DNA of 64,000 nucleotides from Nipponacmea schrenckii (taxonomy: Eukaryota > Mollusca > Gastropoda > Lottiidae), in assembly GCA_030562195.1 (NCBI GenBank), contig JAUJPP010000003.1:12245398-12309397 (forward strand). The letters are read 5' to 3'. The notes under the pieces were generated by a model. The model saw nothing but the letters and a program-made list of their open reading frames with translations, searched no databases and was not told the origin of the DNA. Below, piece after piece: positions 14,101-23,800 of this stretch; within the stretch, counting starts at the first letter, position 1, and each line of letters opens with the position of its first letter. Made by a program: the position numbers and the translations under genes.

Positions 14101-14215
14101 GATACATTGGTAATAAAAATGATGGTAAATAGGAAGATTGGCCTTTTTCACCACCTCGATTTTGAGTTCCATCTTGATTTATGTAACTTGCAACTTGAGC
14201 ATATTCACCAAACAT
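5152..14215 (-). CDS. SMCR8: SMCR8, DENN-type subunit of the C9orf72-SMCR8-WDR41 complex
   Basis: I join 24 exons in frame to 876 aa (human protein about 937): 14006-14215, 13706-13794, 13306-13375, 12986-13068, 12827-12872, 12496-12580, 12139-12284, 11706-11844, 11516-11580, 11230-11346, 11051-11108, 10553-10619, 10202-10271, 9754-9857, 8988-9508, 8526-8580, 8212-8276, 7958-8120, 7545-7662, 6928-6984, 6565-6611, 5792-5891, 5542-5596, 5152-5252. The longin region has family signatures: DDFIIIAEFSEIEGPKPL, then SVKIMAVDHQTS, then YDNEARGFVRPFCMAYV, the block where the GAP arginine finger of the human protein is placed. The large exon 8988-9508 is a Ser/Asp/Asn-rich disordered linker. After it comes the DENN-like part (FIINSILTGRIVLVIG, TALSLFLPQHRR). 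In animals this complex has GAP activity toward small GTPases and acts in autophagy and at lysosomes; that role is inferred from the family. The start is the only Met before the conserved N-terminus. All exon phases sum to a multiple of three. Confidence 0.9.
6448..6503 (-). repeat. tRNA-derived SINE head (not a functional tRNA)
   Basis: The minus strand begins GGGGCAGTAGCTCAGTGAGG, with a tRNA A-box-like segment, and reaches GGTTCAGGATTTG, a degenerate B box, about 45 bases later. The 3' end does not pair with the 5' GGGGCAG, so no acceptor stem forms. It sits inside an SMCR8 intron. A short tRNA-derived SINE remnant fits best. Confidence 0.5.
8585..8735. repeat. AT-rich low-complexity repeat in an SMCR8 intron
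   Basis: Irregular repetition of 'ataacaacaatattata' and 'atataacaac', with a longer phrase 'gagttatatctacaataatataac' echoing the adjacent exon border ('gagttgtatctacaataacataac' at 8571). This looks like a cryptic microsatellite that also copied the acceptor region of the exon at 8526-8580. Confidence 0.5.
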
Positions 14216-15662
14216 ACTTTTCTTTAATCACAGTTTTATTGCCTAAATGAGAAAAATTAAAGTGATTAAGTGTAGGCTACTTTATTACTCAACAATATCA
14301 AGTACCGGTAGATTTATAAAGTAATATCATTCAAATACTACGATCTAATCATTCCATCATATTATAATAACTAGACCCCTTGGGCCTTGGTCTTGGCTAG
14401 GCTGTGACGTGAGGTGGGTGATACTGAGAGTGTGAGTGAGAAAAGTATGGTAGCATAAAGCGTTGTAACAGACCGAACTTATGACATGCCTTTATTAGTA
14501 ATCAATTTGAAGAATGAAAATCAACCACTTTTCTTGCCTTGGTCATGCTTTTTACAATTACTATGTAATTTACGAAACGAGAATTAAAAGAAAATTTATT
14601 ACTGTTTTGATAATAACTAAAAAAACGGCCATGTTTGGTAAATTCGTTTCAAGTAAAATTGATGATTATGATGGTTTTTTATGTATCAATTTATTGTTTC
14701 TTTACTCGCCATTAAGCTTGTAAATTTCCGATATTAATGTTATAACTTGGTCATGATCACTGATATTATAAATAGTTGTTTAAGTGAACAATAATAATTC
14801 AAAACACAGTTCTATGTTCAAATCACAAATATGATAGTGCTTGAGATACTACTATCAAACGAACCTTGCCCCAAAAGCGCCTAAAGGTTAGATATGGATT
14901 TTCTCCAATATTTGAAAGAAACTGGAAGTAGAGGTATGTTTCTGCTTCTGTTGCGTTAATATCATGTCGTGTCAGTGAGACAATATCAACAGCTAACAGA
15001 AACAATATAGATACCCGGTACAATTCGATAATTCATAATTAATATAAAAAAATGACGATAAACTCAATACAATCTGACTACAAGAAAACTGCCCTTGTAT
15101 CACAAACAGTTCTCTGTTTCTTGTGACATCCATGATAAATTGATATTTGAGAACGGGTCTGTTATCGATAAGGACAAGAAAACAACAACAAAATTAGTGT
15201 ATAGTTGACTAGCATATCTTGCAAATTCCTTGTCTTTCCGATATTAGTGGAAGTGTCAGTATCCCTATCCATTTTGTGAGGCTTTAGTTTCTTAACCCAG
15301 TCGATAATGAAGCGCTTGTTTACAAACATAAAATATTTATACAGGTGGGCTGTGACCATGGCTAACAACTTGTAGAAGTTATTTGTTTAAAACGTACTTA
15401 TTTATGACTTTCATAGAACATGCATAGGCTACATGTAACTTAACACATATTATTATAAGAATCACAATCTACAAAATAGTTGGATATGATTACTCGTATG
15501 CTTGCCCTACTGATCGACATATTTATATAAGTAGGCTTTTTAAATGACCGAATTCTTCATTTTTCAATTTTATGTTTCTTTGATAAAAACAAATTTATAT
15601 ATTTTTCTTTAAAGCAGATACATGGGCCATCTTTAGTTTCTTTACCATATCGATGCTTAACG
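14216..15662. other. Intergenic region between two head-to-head genes
   Basis: About 1.4 kb separates the SMCR8 start (minus) from the class-V aminotransferase-like start (plus), so it should contain both promoters. I see no clear TATA box. Two minus-strand ORFs, 14823-15023 and 15162-15368, start with Met and have a plausible amino-acid mix, but no splice partner or recognisable motif. A further 5' non-coding exon or coding exon for the plus-strand gene could lie here. Confidence 0.45.
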
Positions 15663-18600
15663 ATGATTAAAAGAGATTTCGGGTCGTTCCATGCTTCAAA
15701 TGTTCAAGATCTGTTATCTTTATCCGAGGTATGTTACTGGCGGTAGGAATATTTCTCAACAGTAGGTGATTGCGTGTGTAAAGAATGATCTGAGGATCCT
15801 TCTTTATCTCAATTAATGGGCACATCTGTCCCTGTCGGAACACTATTAGTCTCGAAACTGTCTAAAGTTTAAAGTCATTCAAAATACATTCAAAGATTTG
15901 AAAATTAATCAACAACGTACTTCTTTAGGAACAATACCAAGCACCTATACGTCCTATTGACAGTGATTTGTCCAAAGATGTTACTAAAGATGAATTCAAA
16001 TTTGGTGAGGATGCGAAGAGGAGGTATTTTTTACTTGAGGTGGGTATGTTATATGTTAAAATGCGAAATTCTCATATTCCCTCGTGTTCCTAAAGCAAAG
16101 ATTGGATATACATGAATGTATATATCCAAACATTGCTTTAGGAACATGATATTCCTTGAGCATCGGTACGATATCATTAACATACAATCGACGAAAATCT
16201 TAGTTCACGGCACATTTGCTGCTGAAGAGAATTAGTTTTTTAAACATGAAATTTGTCTTTATCGGTTGCTTAAATAGATTTTTGGAGGAATATAAACTTT
16301 TCGGTCTTTTTTATTTTTTCTAAAGGACCATTGTACGTTTTTAAATCATGGCGCATTTGGTGGAGCATTGAAACCGGCTCTTGAATCTGCTCAGGTAACC
16401 ACCTTATCAAAAAAAAAATTGACAAGGACTGGGCAACTTAATATACACACATTAAGACTCTTTATTCATTTTCTTATTCCATAGAAATAGTCCATTTTGT
16501 TTGCATAGTTCTCAAACTACTTGTTCTCTGAAGCCCTACACGTGTTTGATCTTGTTTTACTAGTTAGTTAAGTAATCTAATATTCAAGTAAATTTGAAGT
16601 AACTTTAAGAGAAAGAGGCCAAGAATCCTATTGTAAGATATAAAGAAACTTATTTCATTTTGGTTTACAGAGATGGCAATGTTATGCAGAAAAACAACCA
16701 TTGAGATTTTATGATAGAGAGTTGTTACCATTATTAGCGGATGTTACAAGGAATCTGGCTAATTTTATAAGTATGAGTATTATTAAACACCACCATCCAC
16801 AGAATCATCAACAAATAACCATGGAACATAATCCTCACATTATAATTGTTACGTTTATCATTTTCTTTCAATTGTAATAAATCTCAAATTGCATGAAAAT
16901 TAGAACTTGTGGAGAAAAAAATTATTTCAGATTTGAAATCAACGCCTAAAACATCCAATGCAACCGAAAAAGTGTTCATAGTGTTATCGCTAAACCGAAA
17001 AAATAAATCCCTCGTTTTCTTTCCGATTTCTGGAGTCCGAAGTAACAGAATTTATTTATCTCCAATATGCTGTTGTAAGTCAGTATGAGTACTAATCAGA
17101 CATATTTACATTTTATCACACAATTTGTGAATTAATTTTATTTCAGAATGTGATGCCACCGATTTAGTATTGATATCAAATGCCACAACTGCCATCAATT
17201 CTGTCATTCGTAGTTTTAAATTCGACTCAGGGGATGTTATTCTTATGCTGAATGTAACTTATGGTACATGTTTGAATTCATTCGTTTGAAAGGCTAATAT
17301 GGAAATAGACGCCTTGTAAGCAAATATGTGAATAATAATTAAGGAATTATAATTTTTCCACTGTTGAAATTGCACAATGCGATAGAGCGATGTATGGAGT
17401 TAAAGGGATAATAGGCGTTAGAACGAACATAAAATTTTAAGTTCACTCAAATTTGGACAAACAAAAAATAAATCCTCGTTGCTTCCATTCGGAGTCCGAA
17501 GTAACAGAATTTATTTATCTCCAATATGCTGTTGTAAGTCAGTATGAGTACTAATCAGACATATTTACATTTTATCACACAATTTGTGAATTAATTTTAT
17601 TTCAGAATGTGATGCCACCGATTTAGTATTGATATCAAATGCCACAACTGCCATCAATTCTGTCATTCGTAGTTTTAAATTCGACTCAGGGGATGTTATT
17701 CTTATGCTGAATGTAACTTATGGTACATGTTTGAATTCATTCGTTTGAAAGGCTAATATGGAAATAGACGCCTTGTAAGCAAATATGTGAATAATAATTA
17801 AGGAATTATAATTTTTCCACTGTTGAAATTGCACAATGCGATAGGCGATGTATGGATTTAAAATAGATTCTAAGGAAGGGGAAAGTTCGGTTCAATGTTA
17901 AGGATGAGGAGTATATTTCTCAAGCGTTGTTTTTAATTCATTTAAGGAGCAGTAAAGAAACTAATAAAACAAGTTTGCCTGGAAACTGGAGCTATTGTAA
18001 AGGAAATAGAAGTTATATTTCCGGTCGAAGGGAAGGAACAGGTTAGATGGCCGTTAGTATTTCCCAATGTTAAATTCTACACTTACGACAAATTCTTATC
18101 TTAAGAGCTTTTGTGGAACGGGTTTTGAGAATGAGAGATTCAATGCAATTTACATGTGAAATTGTGAAATTCAATGCAATTTAGATGTGAGATTGTGGAA
18201 CTCTATGCAATTAAGTTGTGAGATTGTGTACAATTTATATTCGAGAGTCAATGCATTTTAAGTCTTGAGATTGTGAGATTCAATACAATTTAGATGTGAG
18301 AATGTGAAATTCAATACAATTTAGATGTGGGATTGTGAGATTCAGTAAAATGTTCGCCTGGCATTGTGTTCTGGACAGTTTATTGATGAACATTAAGAAG
18401 ATATGCCAGTGTTATACGTTAAACTGTGTAGTTTTACTAGCCTTAGAGGAATCCAATAGAGAATTTTACCGTTAAGTTCAGTTTTGTTTTTATATTCAGA
18501 TTTCTGTGATTACATTACTTTTACAGATAATTAGTCATACTGAACATGTATTGCTGGAGAACAGAATAAAGCTTGCTGTATTTGACCACATTCCTAGTAA

Positions 18601-20466
18601 CACACCTTTTATTTTACCAATACAACAACTTGTACAGCTTTGTCATGAAAGGTATACAGATGTTCACTATAACGGTGTACTGTATGCTGGAGTATGTTCA
18701 TTATTTTGATATTTTTTCATTATTGTTTAATCATTATGAAGATTGATAATTAAGCAACGTTTGTAACAGATATTGTTCACTAAGCAATGATTGGTAGTTA
18801 TGTTCATTGTTTTGGTTATGTTTATGTTCAGTAATACTTATGTCCACTGTTTCAGAAATGTACCCGTCTTAGTGGATGGTGCTCATGTTCTTGGAAACAT
18901 TCCACTTGACATTAAAGCAATTAATGCAGACTTTTATGTTTCCAATTGTCATAAGTGGTTTTGTTGTCCGAAGGGTGCTGCTTTTTTGTACGTTAAGACT
19001 GAATTCCAATCTTCTATTAGACCTTTGGTTATATCACATGGATTTGGTTCTGGTTTTAATTCAGAATTCATTTGGACAGGTATTTGGAATATATATATAT
19101 ATAGAATTTTATAAGACTTTATGGAAATTCGGGAAATGTTTGAATATATCATAGCTTTTGAACGGTTAAATTCAATTCCATGGACGCTAGTAACATTATT
19201 ATTTTATAGGTTTACACGACTACAGTGCTTTTTTATCATTGTACACAGTACTAGAGTTCTGGCAGAGAATCGGACTACATGACATTCTGCAACATAATCA
19301 TAATTTAGCTGTGGAAGCAGGTATTATACATATAATTACTCTTTTTTTGACGTCCTCGGAAATTGATATGACAGTATATATTTGAGAAGATGAGTATTTT
19401 TATTGGTAACAATTACTGTTTGTAAGTGGATTAGATTCGCTCTTGTAGATTTTTTGCATGTGGCTAATTGCTAGTTGTGAGCAAAAATCATCCTATCCCG
19501 ATCACAGGTTTTGACATAGTCTTATGAAGATTAAGGAAGTATGGAGGTGTGGCTTGGACAAGATGGACCATAAAGATACCAATATTTTTTTTTCATTGAT
19601 TAGAAATATTAGTACAGAACTAGAAGAAAGTTATTTGTTTATTTATTAGGTAACATATTAGTCAAATCCTGGAAAACAAAACTTATGGCGCCGGGAAATA
19701 TGTTTGGTAAGTTACACTGTCCATCATGTTTTTCTTTAATTTGATATTACAGTCCTTGTTATGGGCGAACATCCCTATTTTTAATTGGTCGGTAATTACT
19801 TTCTAGGGTCAATGGTTTTAGTTGAGTTACCATCACAGAAAGACAAAGAAAAAATAATTTACAGTGATGCTGAAGCTTTACAAAATACCCTTTACCACGA
19901 TTATAACATAGAAGTAAGTGGTAAATATTACAAGTGGCATAGGCGTACGGGAAGTTTTGAAACTGGGGGTGCGGGAGAGATTTGCCCGAATCTCGGATTC
20001 TACCCGAATATGATCGAACCGATAATGTTGGGGGTGGGGGAGGGGGTAGTCGCCCCCCCCCTACTCCCCCTCCCGTACGCCTATGGCAAGTGGTTGATAA
20101 AACTTATACAAAATAGCAAAATACTACGGTACCAAACCATATTTAACCTATGATAGTCTGCATGAACTTTTTTGTATAATACGTGCCTATTGCTGGTACT
20201 GGTAAACATCTTCTTGGACTTCTCATTCTCAGGAAGAAAGTCCAGTTACTTCATATATATTATTACACTTGCTTCTGATTAATCTGTAACTTTATATCTT
20301 AACATCACATATTGACATAAACCTCTTACATACAATATTTCAGGTTCCAATAAAGGTTGTGGGTAACAGATTATGTGTCCGTATTTCAGCACACATTTAT
20401 AATCAAATAGAGGAGTATGAAAAACTAGCTAAAGCTATTCTTGATATTTATAAGTCGTCAAGTTAA
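15663..20466 (+). CDS. PLP-dependent class-V aminotransferase-like protein (isopenicillin-N-epimerase-like)
   Basis: Twelve exons join in frame to 434 aa: 15663-15728, 15929-16039, 16326-16394, 16671-16770, 17147-17263 (or its twin 17606-17722), 17947-18041, 18527-18651, 18856-19079, 19210-19320, 19650-19706, 19807-19913, 20344-20466. Family marks in order: FLNHGAFGG near the N-terminus; LISNATTAINSVIRSF (PLP phosphate-binding loop); VLVDGAHVLGNIPLD (Asp contacting the PLP ring nitrogen); SNCHKWFCCPKGAAFLY, where Lys261 is the predicted Schiff-base lysine; GLHDYSAFLSL; and LCVRISAHIYNQIEEYE at the C-terminus. Animal members are annotated as isopenicillin N epimerase-like, although animals do not make penicillin; C-S lyase or hercynylcysteine sulfoxide lyase-type chemistry is an alternative, and the substrate is unknown. 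The start Met is the first in the exon; the exon may extend upstream to an acceptor at 15614, so the N-terminus is uncertain. Confidence 0.88.
16085..16146. repeat. 62-bp perfect-ended hairpin (short inverted repeat) in an intron
   Basis: TGTTCCTAAAGCAA at the left is matched by TTGCTTTAGGAACA at the right, with a second nested palindrome (GGATATACAT / ATGTATATATCC) in the middle. It lies in the intron after exon 2 of the aminotransferase-like gene. It may be a tiny MITE or a deletion derivative; I see no clear target duplication. Confidence 0.55.
17032..17844 (+). repeat. Tandem duplication of exon 5 with flanking intron
   Basis: 17032-17385 and 17491-17844 are identical over 354 bases by direct comparison, offset by 459. 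Each copy carries acceptor, a 117-bp exon (17147-17263 and 17606-17722) and donor. Outside the identical core the two copies remain recognisably similar for about 20-40 bases and then diverge. The exon is symmetric (phase 1 in, phase 1 out, 39 codons), so either copy, or both, can be spliced without a frameshift. Confidence 0.9.
18126..18345 (+). repeat. Short degenerate tandem repeat (~35 bp unit)
   Basis: 'gagattgtgaaattcaatgc' followed by 'aatttagatgtga' recurs about six times with substitutions and length changes. It lies in the intron after exon 6 of the aminotransferase-like gene. Confidence 0.65.
19938..20086. mobile_element. 149-bp GC-rich MITE with 15-bp inverted ends and 7-bp direct repeats
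   Basis: The left end CATAGGCGTACGGGA is the exact reverse complement of TCCCGTACGCCTATG at the right. Direct repeats CAAGTGG flank it at 19931-19937 and 20087-20093. The interior is much more GC-rich than its surroundings, with G- and C-runs. It sits at the start of the last intron of the aminotransferase-like gene, 18 bases after the donor. Superfamily not assigned. Confidence 0.65.
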
Positions 20467-20599
20467 GTAGTATCTCTAATGTATACTAGTATTTCGAAGA
20501 ATTTAAACTCAACTTAAGTTTATTCTATTCTTTATATCTGAATTCATGTATCAATCTTGCGAATATTTGAGTTTTATTTTGGTTTTTGTTTTAAAAGCC

Positions 20600-20605
20600 A
20601 ATAAA
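20600..20605 (+). terminator. Poly(A) signal AATAAA for the aminotransferase-like gene
   Basis: AATAAA lies 134 bases after the TAA at 20464-20466, the first on this strand after the stop. Confidence 0.5.
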
Positions 20606-20671
20606 AATATTATTCCAAATTCCATATTATGTTTATCATGAATAATAGTTTTGTATTTAAGAAATATATAT

Positions 20672-20685
20672 TTTATTCTTTTATT
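20672..20685 (-). terminator. Two overlapping-type poly(A) signals for the Mondo-like gene
   Basis: The plus strand has TTTATT at 20672-20677 and 20680-20685, giving minus-strand AATAAA about 170 bases beyond the stop at 20854. With the plus-strand signal at 20600, the two convergent transcripts would end within a few tens of bases of each other, so the 3' UTRs may abut or overlap. Confidence 0.45.
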
Positions 20686-20853
20686 TACAAAAATTGTTAA
20701 AAACAAACAGTTACTCATATCATATTCAATTTGCCAAATTCTCACATAAACCTCAATTTCACTTGCATATCCATTAAATCCATACTCTACTACAGTCACT
20801 TTATGTTTCTGTCATTTCTTCACGTACATTTCTATGAACACATATAACTTTTA

Positions 20854-23800
20854 TCAGAGGGATGTATAACACATTTGTAATAATCCTAATTCTGGATCGG
20901 GCGTTATTGTAGGGTTTATATCGTTATAGTTCTGTTCATACATATTGCCTGTTTGCACTAAAGCTTCATGAGGTACATAATTAGGATCAGTCATAATGGA
21001 TGTATCAGTACTAATTTGACGCAACACACTAGACATGCCTGTAATTGAAAGGAGGAAATTTATTTATTATCCTAAAATGCTATGTTATTTACATAACACA
21101 CACAGGAATAATGATTCACATCTCAAAAACGTTTGCTGTTCAGTTTCCATTAATCACAATCGGTTTAAACATTTACGAGAAGAGTCTTGAATTTCCATCG
21201 ACAACTAAAATCGTGCTCAAGAAATTATCTTTTGGGTATGGCATTTTTAAATGATCCTCGTGTGTTGAGAAAGCGCAACATAAATGCGATCATAAGATAA
21301 CTTACCATCTCTGAGTGAACACAATATACCATTAGTTGCCCATTCTAATATGGAATAATTAAACGTGTCTAATGTGGCAGATATAACAGTTTGTTTAAAT
21401 GATTCAAATACAGGACGAATAAAGAAGCTGAACTATTATAATAATGTTAAGAGAACTTTTTGATATTTCTTGAATAATTAACAATAGTGGTGTCTCCCCA
21501 CAATGCCTACTGCCAGGAATGCTAGGAAATCAGGATTATGAAAGCATACATGTGTTCTCAGTCCGATAATTTGGATGTTAGCCTTGAACATCGAAATGGT
21601 TTTAAAATTTTTGTCGGGATTCCATACACATGTAAAATATGGTTATACTTTTCTCTGGCCCAATAAAATATATAGGTGTGATATTTACGCAATCCGTCAA
21701 TTACAAAGCAATGTAAGATTCTGAGCAGTTAACGGTGGCTATCTATACAACAAAATATTCTATTCAAAGGATACGATCCAGAATTTCCAGTTATCTCGAG
21801 TACGGTACTGAATGTATTCCTCTAGTCGATCATCGAGTGTATACAATGAATTATCAAAGATATTGGTATGTGGTAGATAGTCTTGATACTGTCTGAAAAT
21901 TAAGATAAATAAGGCACCTCAAATTCTTAGCCCACAAGAAAATCATAATATAAATTCAATCGGACATGAATCAAGAATATAGAAGAACAAAATTCAAGAC
22001 TGACTGGAAAAAAAAAACGAATGTAAGGCCTATACTTATATATGTAACAATGTTTTACACATGAAAGATGCGTAAAGCCAAAGAACAATAGAATGTTTTA
22101 CTGCTTTTCATATCATATGATTCATTCCCTTCATATTTAGTAGCATTAGTAACTTACTGTGTTTCTAGATTTAATTGTTGTATTTCATGGTGAAGAGATT
22201 CTATTAAAACTTTTTGTTCTTCACATTCTGCTAATACTTTCTTACTATAGTCTATAGCTGAAATAGAATTCGAAAAGTTATGATAAGATGATGAAAATGC
22301 ATTGAGCGCATTTCAAGTAAAGCGGTACGTTACTGATGAAAAATACACTGAATCCTCTCAATTTTAGGTTGTATATTAGATTTAATATTATTATTAAACA
22401 TTACTGTGTTACTTCTATTTGGGGTCAGTATCTCATTGGAGCACAGTCCTTTTGTAATGAAATATTACTCCAAACCTTTTTATACCATAATATTTCGATA
22501 GCGCCAATTTTGCATTTTGGGGCATAATATTATAATAGCGACAATAATATAAAAAAAACAGTAAACCGATATAATTGTCTGATTTATTATGTCAAACTAG
22601 ATTGAATTATTTGAAAACTGATTCTATTCTACCGGCATTACAAAAAATAATTTTCATTAGTTTTCAAAGGTATGTTCATCATTTACCTTTAAATAAGATA
22701 TCTGATTTGCTATCTCTACCAGAAGTTACTTCGCCATGTTTTGGTACCATGTTTTTCAGTGTTCGGAAGCAGTTCTGTAAATGGAAATGTACACATTATG
22801 AAGAGATTGGTGTGAGCTCAGGAAATTATAGGTCTGATTGCAAAGCACAATTCAGTTCGTTTCTATAGTATCAAGGACAAGTATTAGTTAGCTGATAATC
22901 GTCCACAAAAGTACAATTTACTTGTATTTTGCCTCTTCTTCGGTGCTCAGCATTTATATGAGAAACACGTTTATGTCTGGGTATAGGATTACGAGGTCTT
23001 CCACATTTTCTTTTAACTTTAATAGGTGTTAAATTAGATGAATGTAGTTTTGTCTCGTTTTTAGTTATTGATGGTGGTGCACTTCCCTGAAATTAAATAT
23101 AAAAATATAATATTATTATAGTTATCATTGTGTTATATTGCAATATTGTTATTATATAATAATTTGAAATTGTAAAACTTATGGAAAATACGTGAACGAA
23201 AAAGGGCCCTATGCAATTCATTTCATTAACCTCTTATAATCATATCAAATAAAACCACGCGGTAGCAAAAAAAAAACACCCAGTGGCGTTTCGAGGGAAC
23301 ATCTAGTGAGAAAAAAAGAGGGGTTTGTGGAAGGGGTACGAGCAAGAGTCTCCTTAGTTTTCAAAAGGGTTGCACAGGCCATTCTTTCAACTTTTCTTAA
23401 ATTGAATTGAAAACGAACGCCGCCGAGACCATCTGCATATGTAATGCTGAAACAGAAAATGACTTGAGTGCCAGTAGCCTATATATATCAAAGTAAATTG
23501 AAAGTTACCTCTTGTTACCTTTTGTTTGGAGAAATCAATAAATATTTGTTTTTGTTTTGAATGAAAGCATAGAGTATATCTACATTTGCTTGACTATTCA
23601 AATTGTATATTATTACATTTAAACCATACCCTATAGAAAATAATGATATTAAAAAAACGCATATCATACCCTATCTTATTACAAGCGATTAAATTCTATA
23701 GTTTTCAGTTTGATTTTTTACGTTTTGAATTTCAATTAAACAAAGAAATATCCAGATAAAGTCAGTTATATTACATTATGTACAGAAAAGTGGCAGAAAA

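Noticed and set aside
18876..19154. 92-codon plus-strand ORF and 67-codon minus-strand ORF (18949-19152)
   Set aside because: Out-of-frame shadows of exon 8 of the aminotransferase-like gene.
22922..23086. Apparent one-base frameshift between the basic-region exon and helix-1 exon
   Set aside because: Re-reading the reverse complement gives ATACAA/gtaaat as the donor; the join is phase 0 and in frame.
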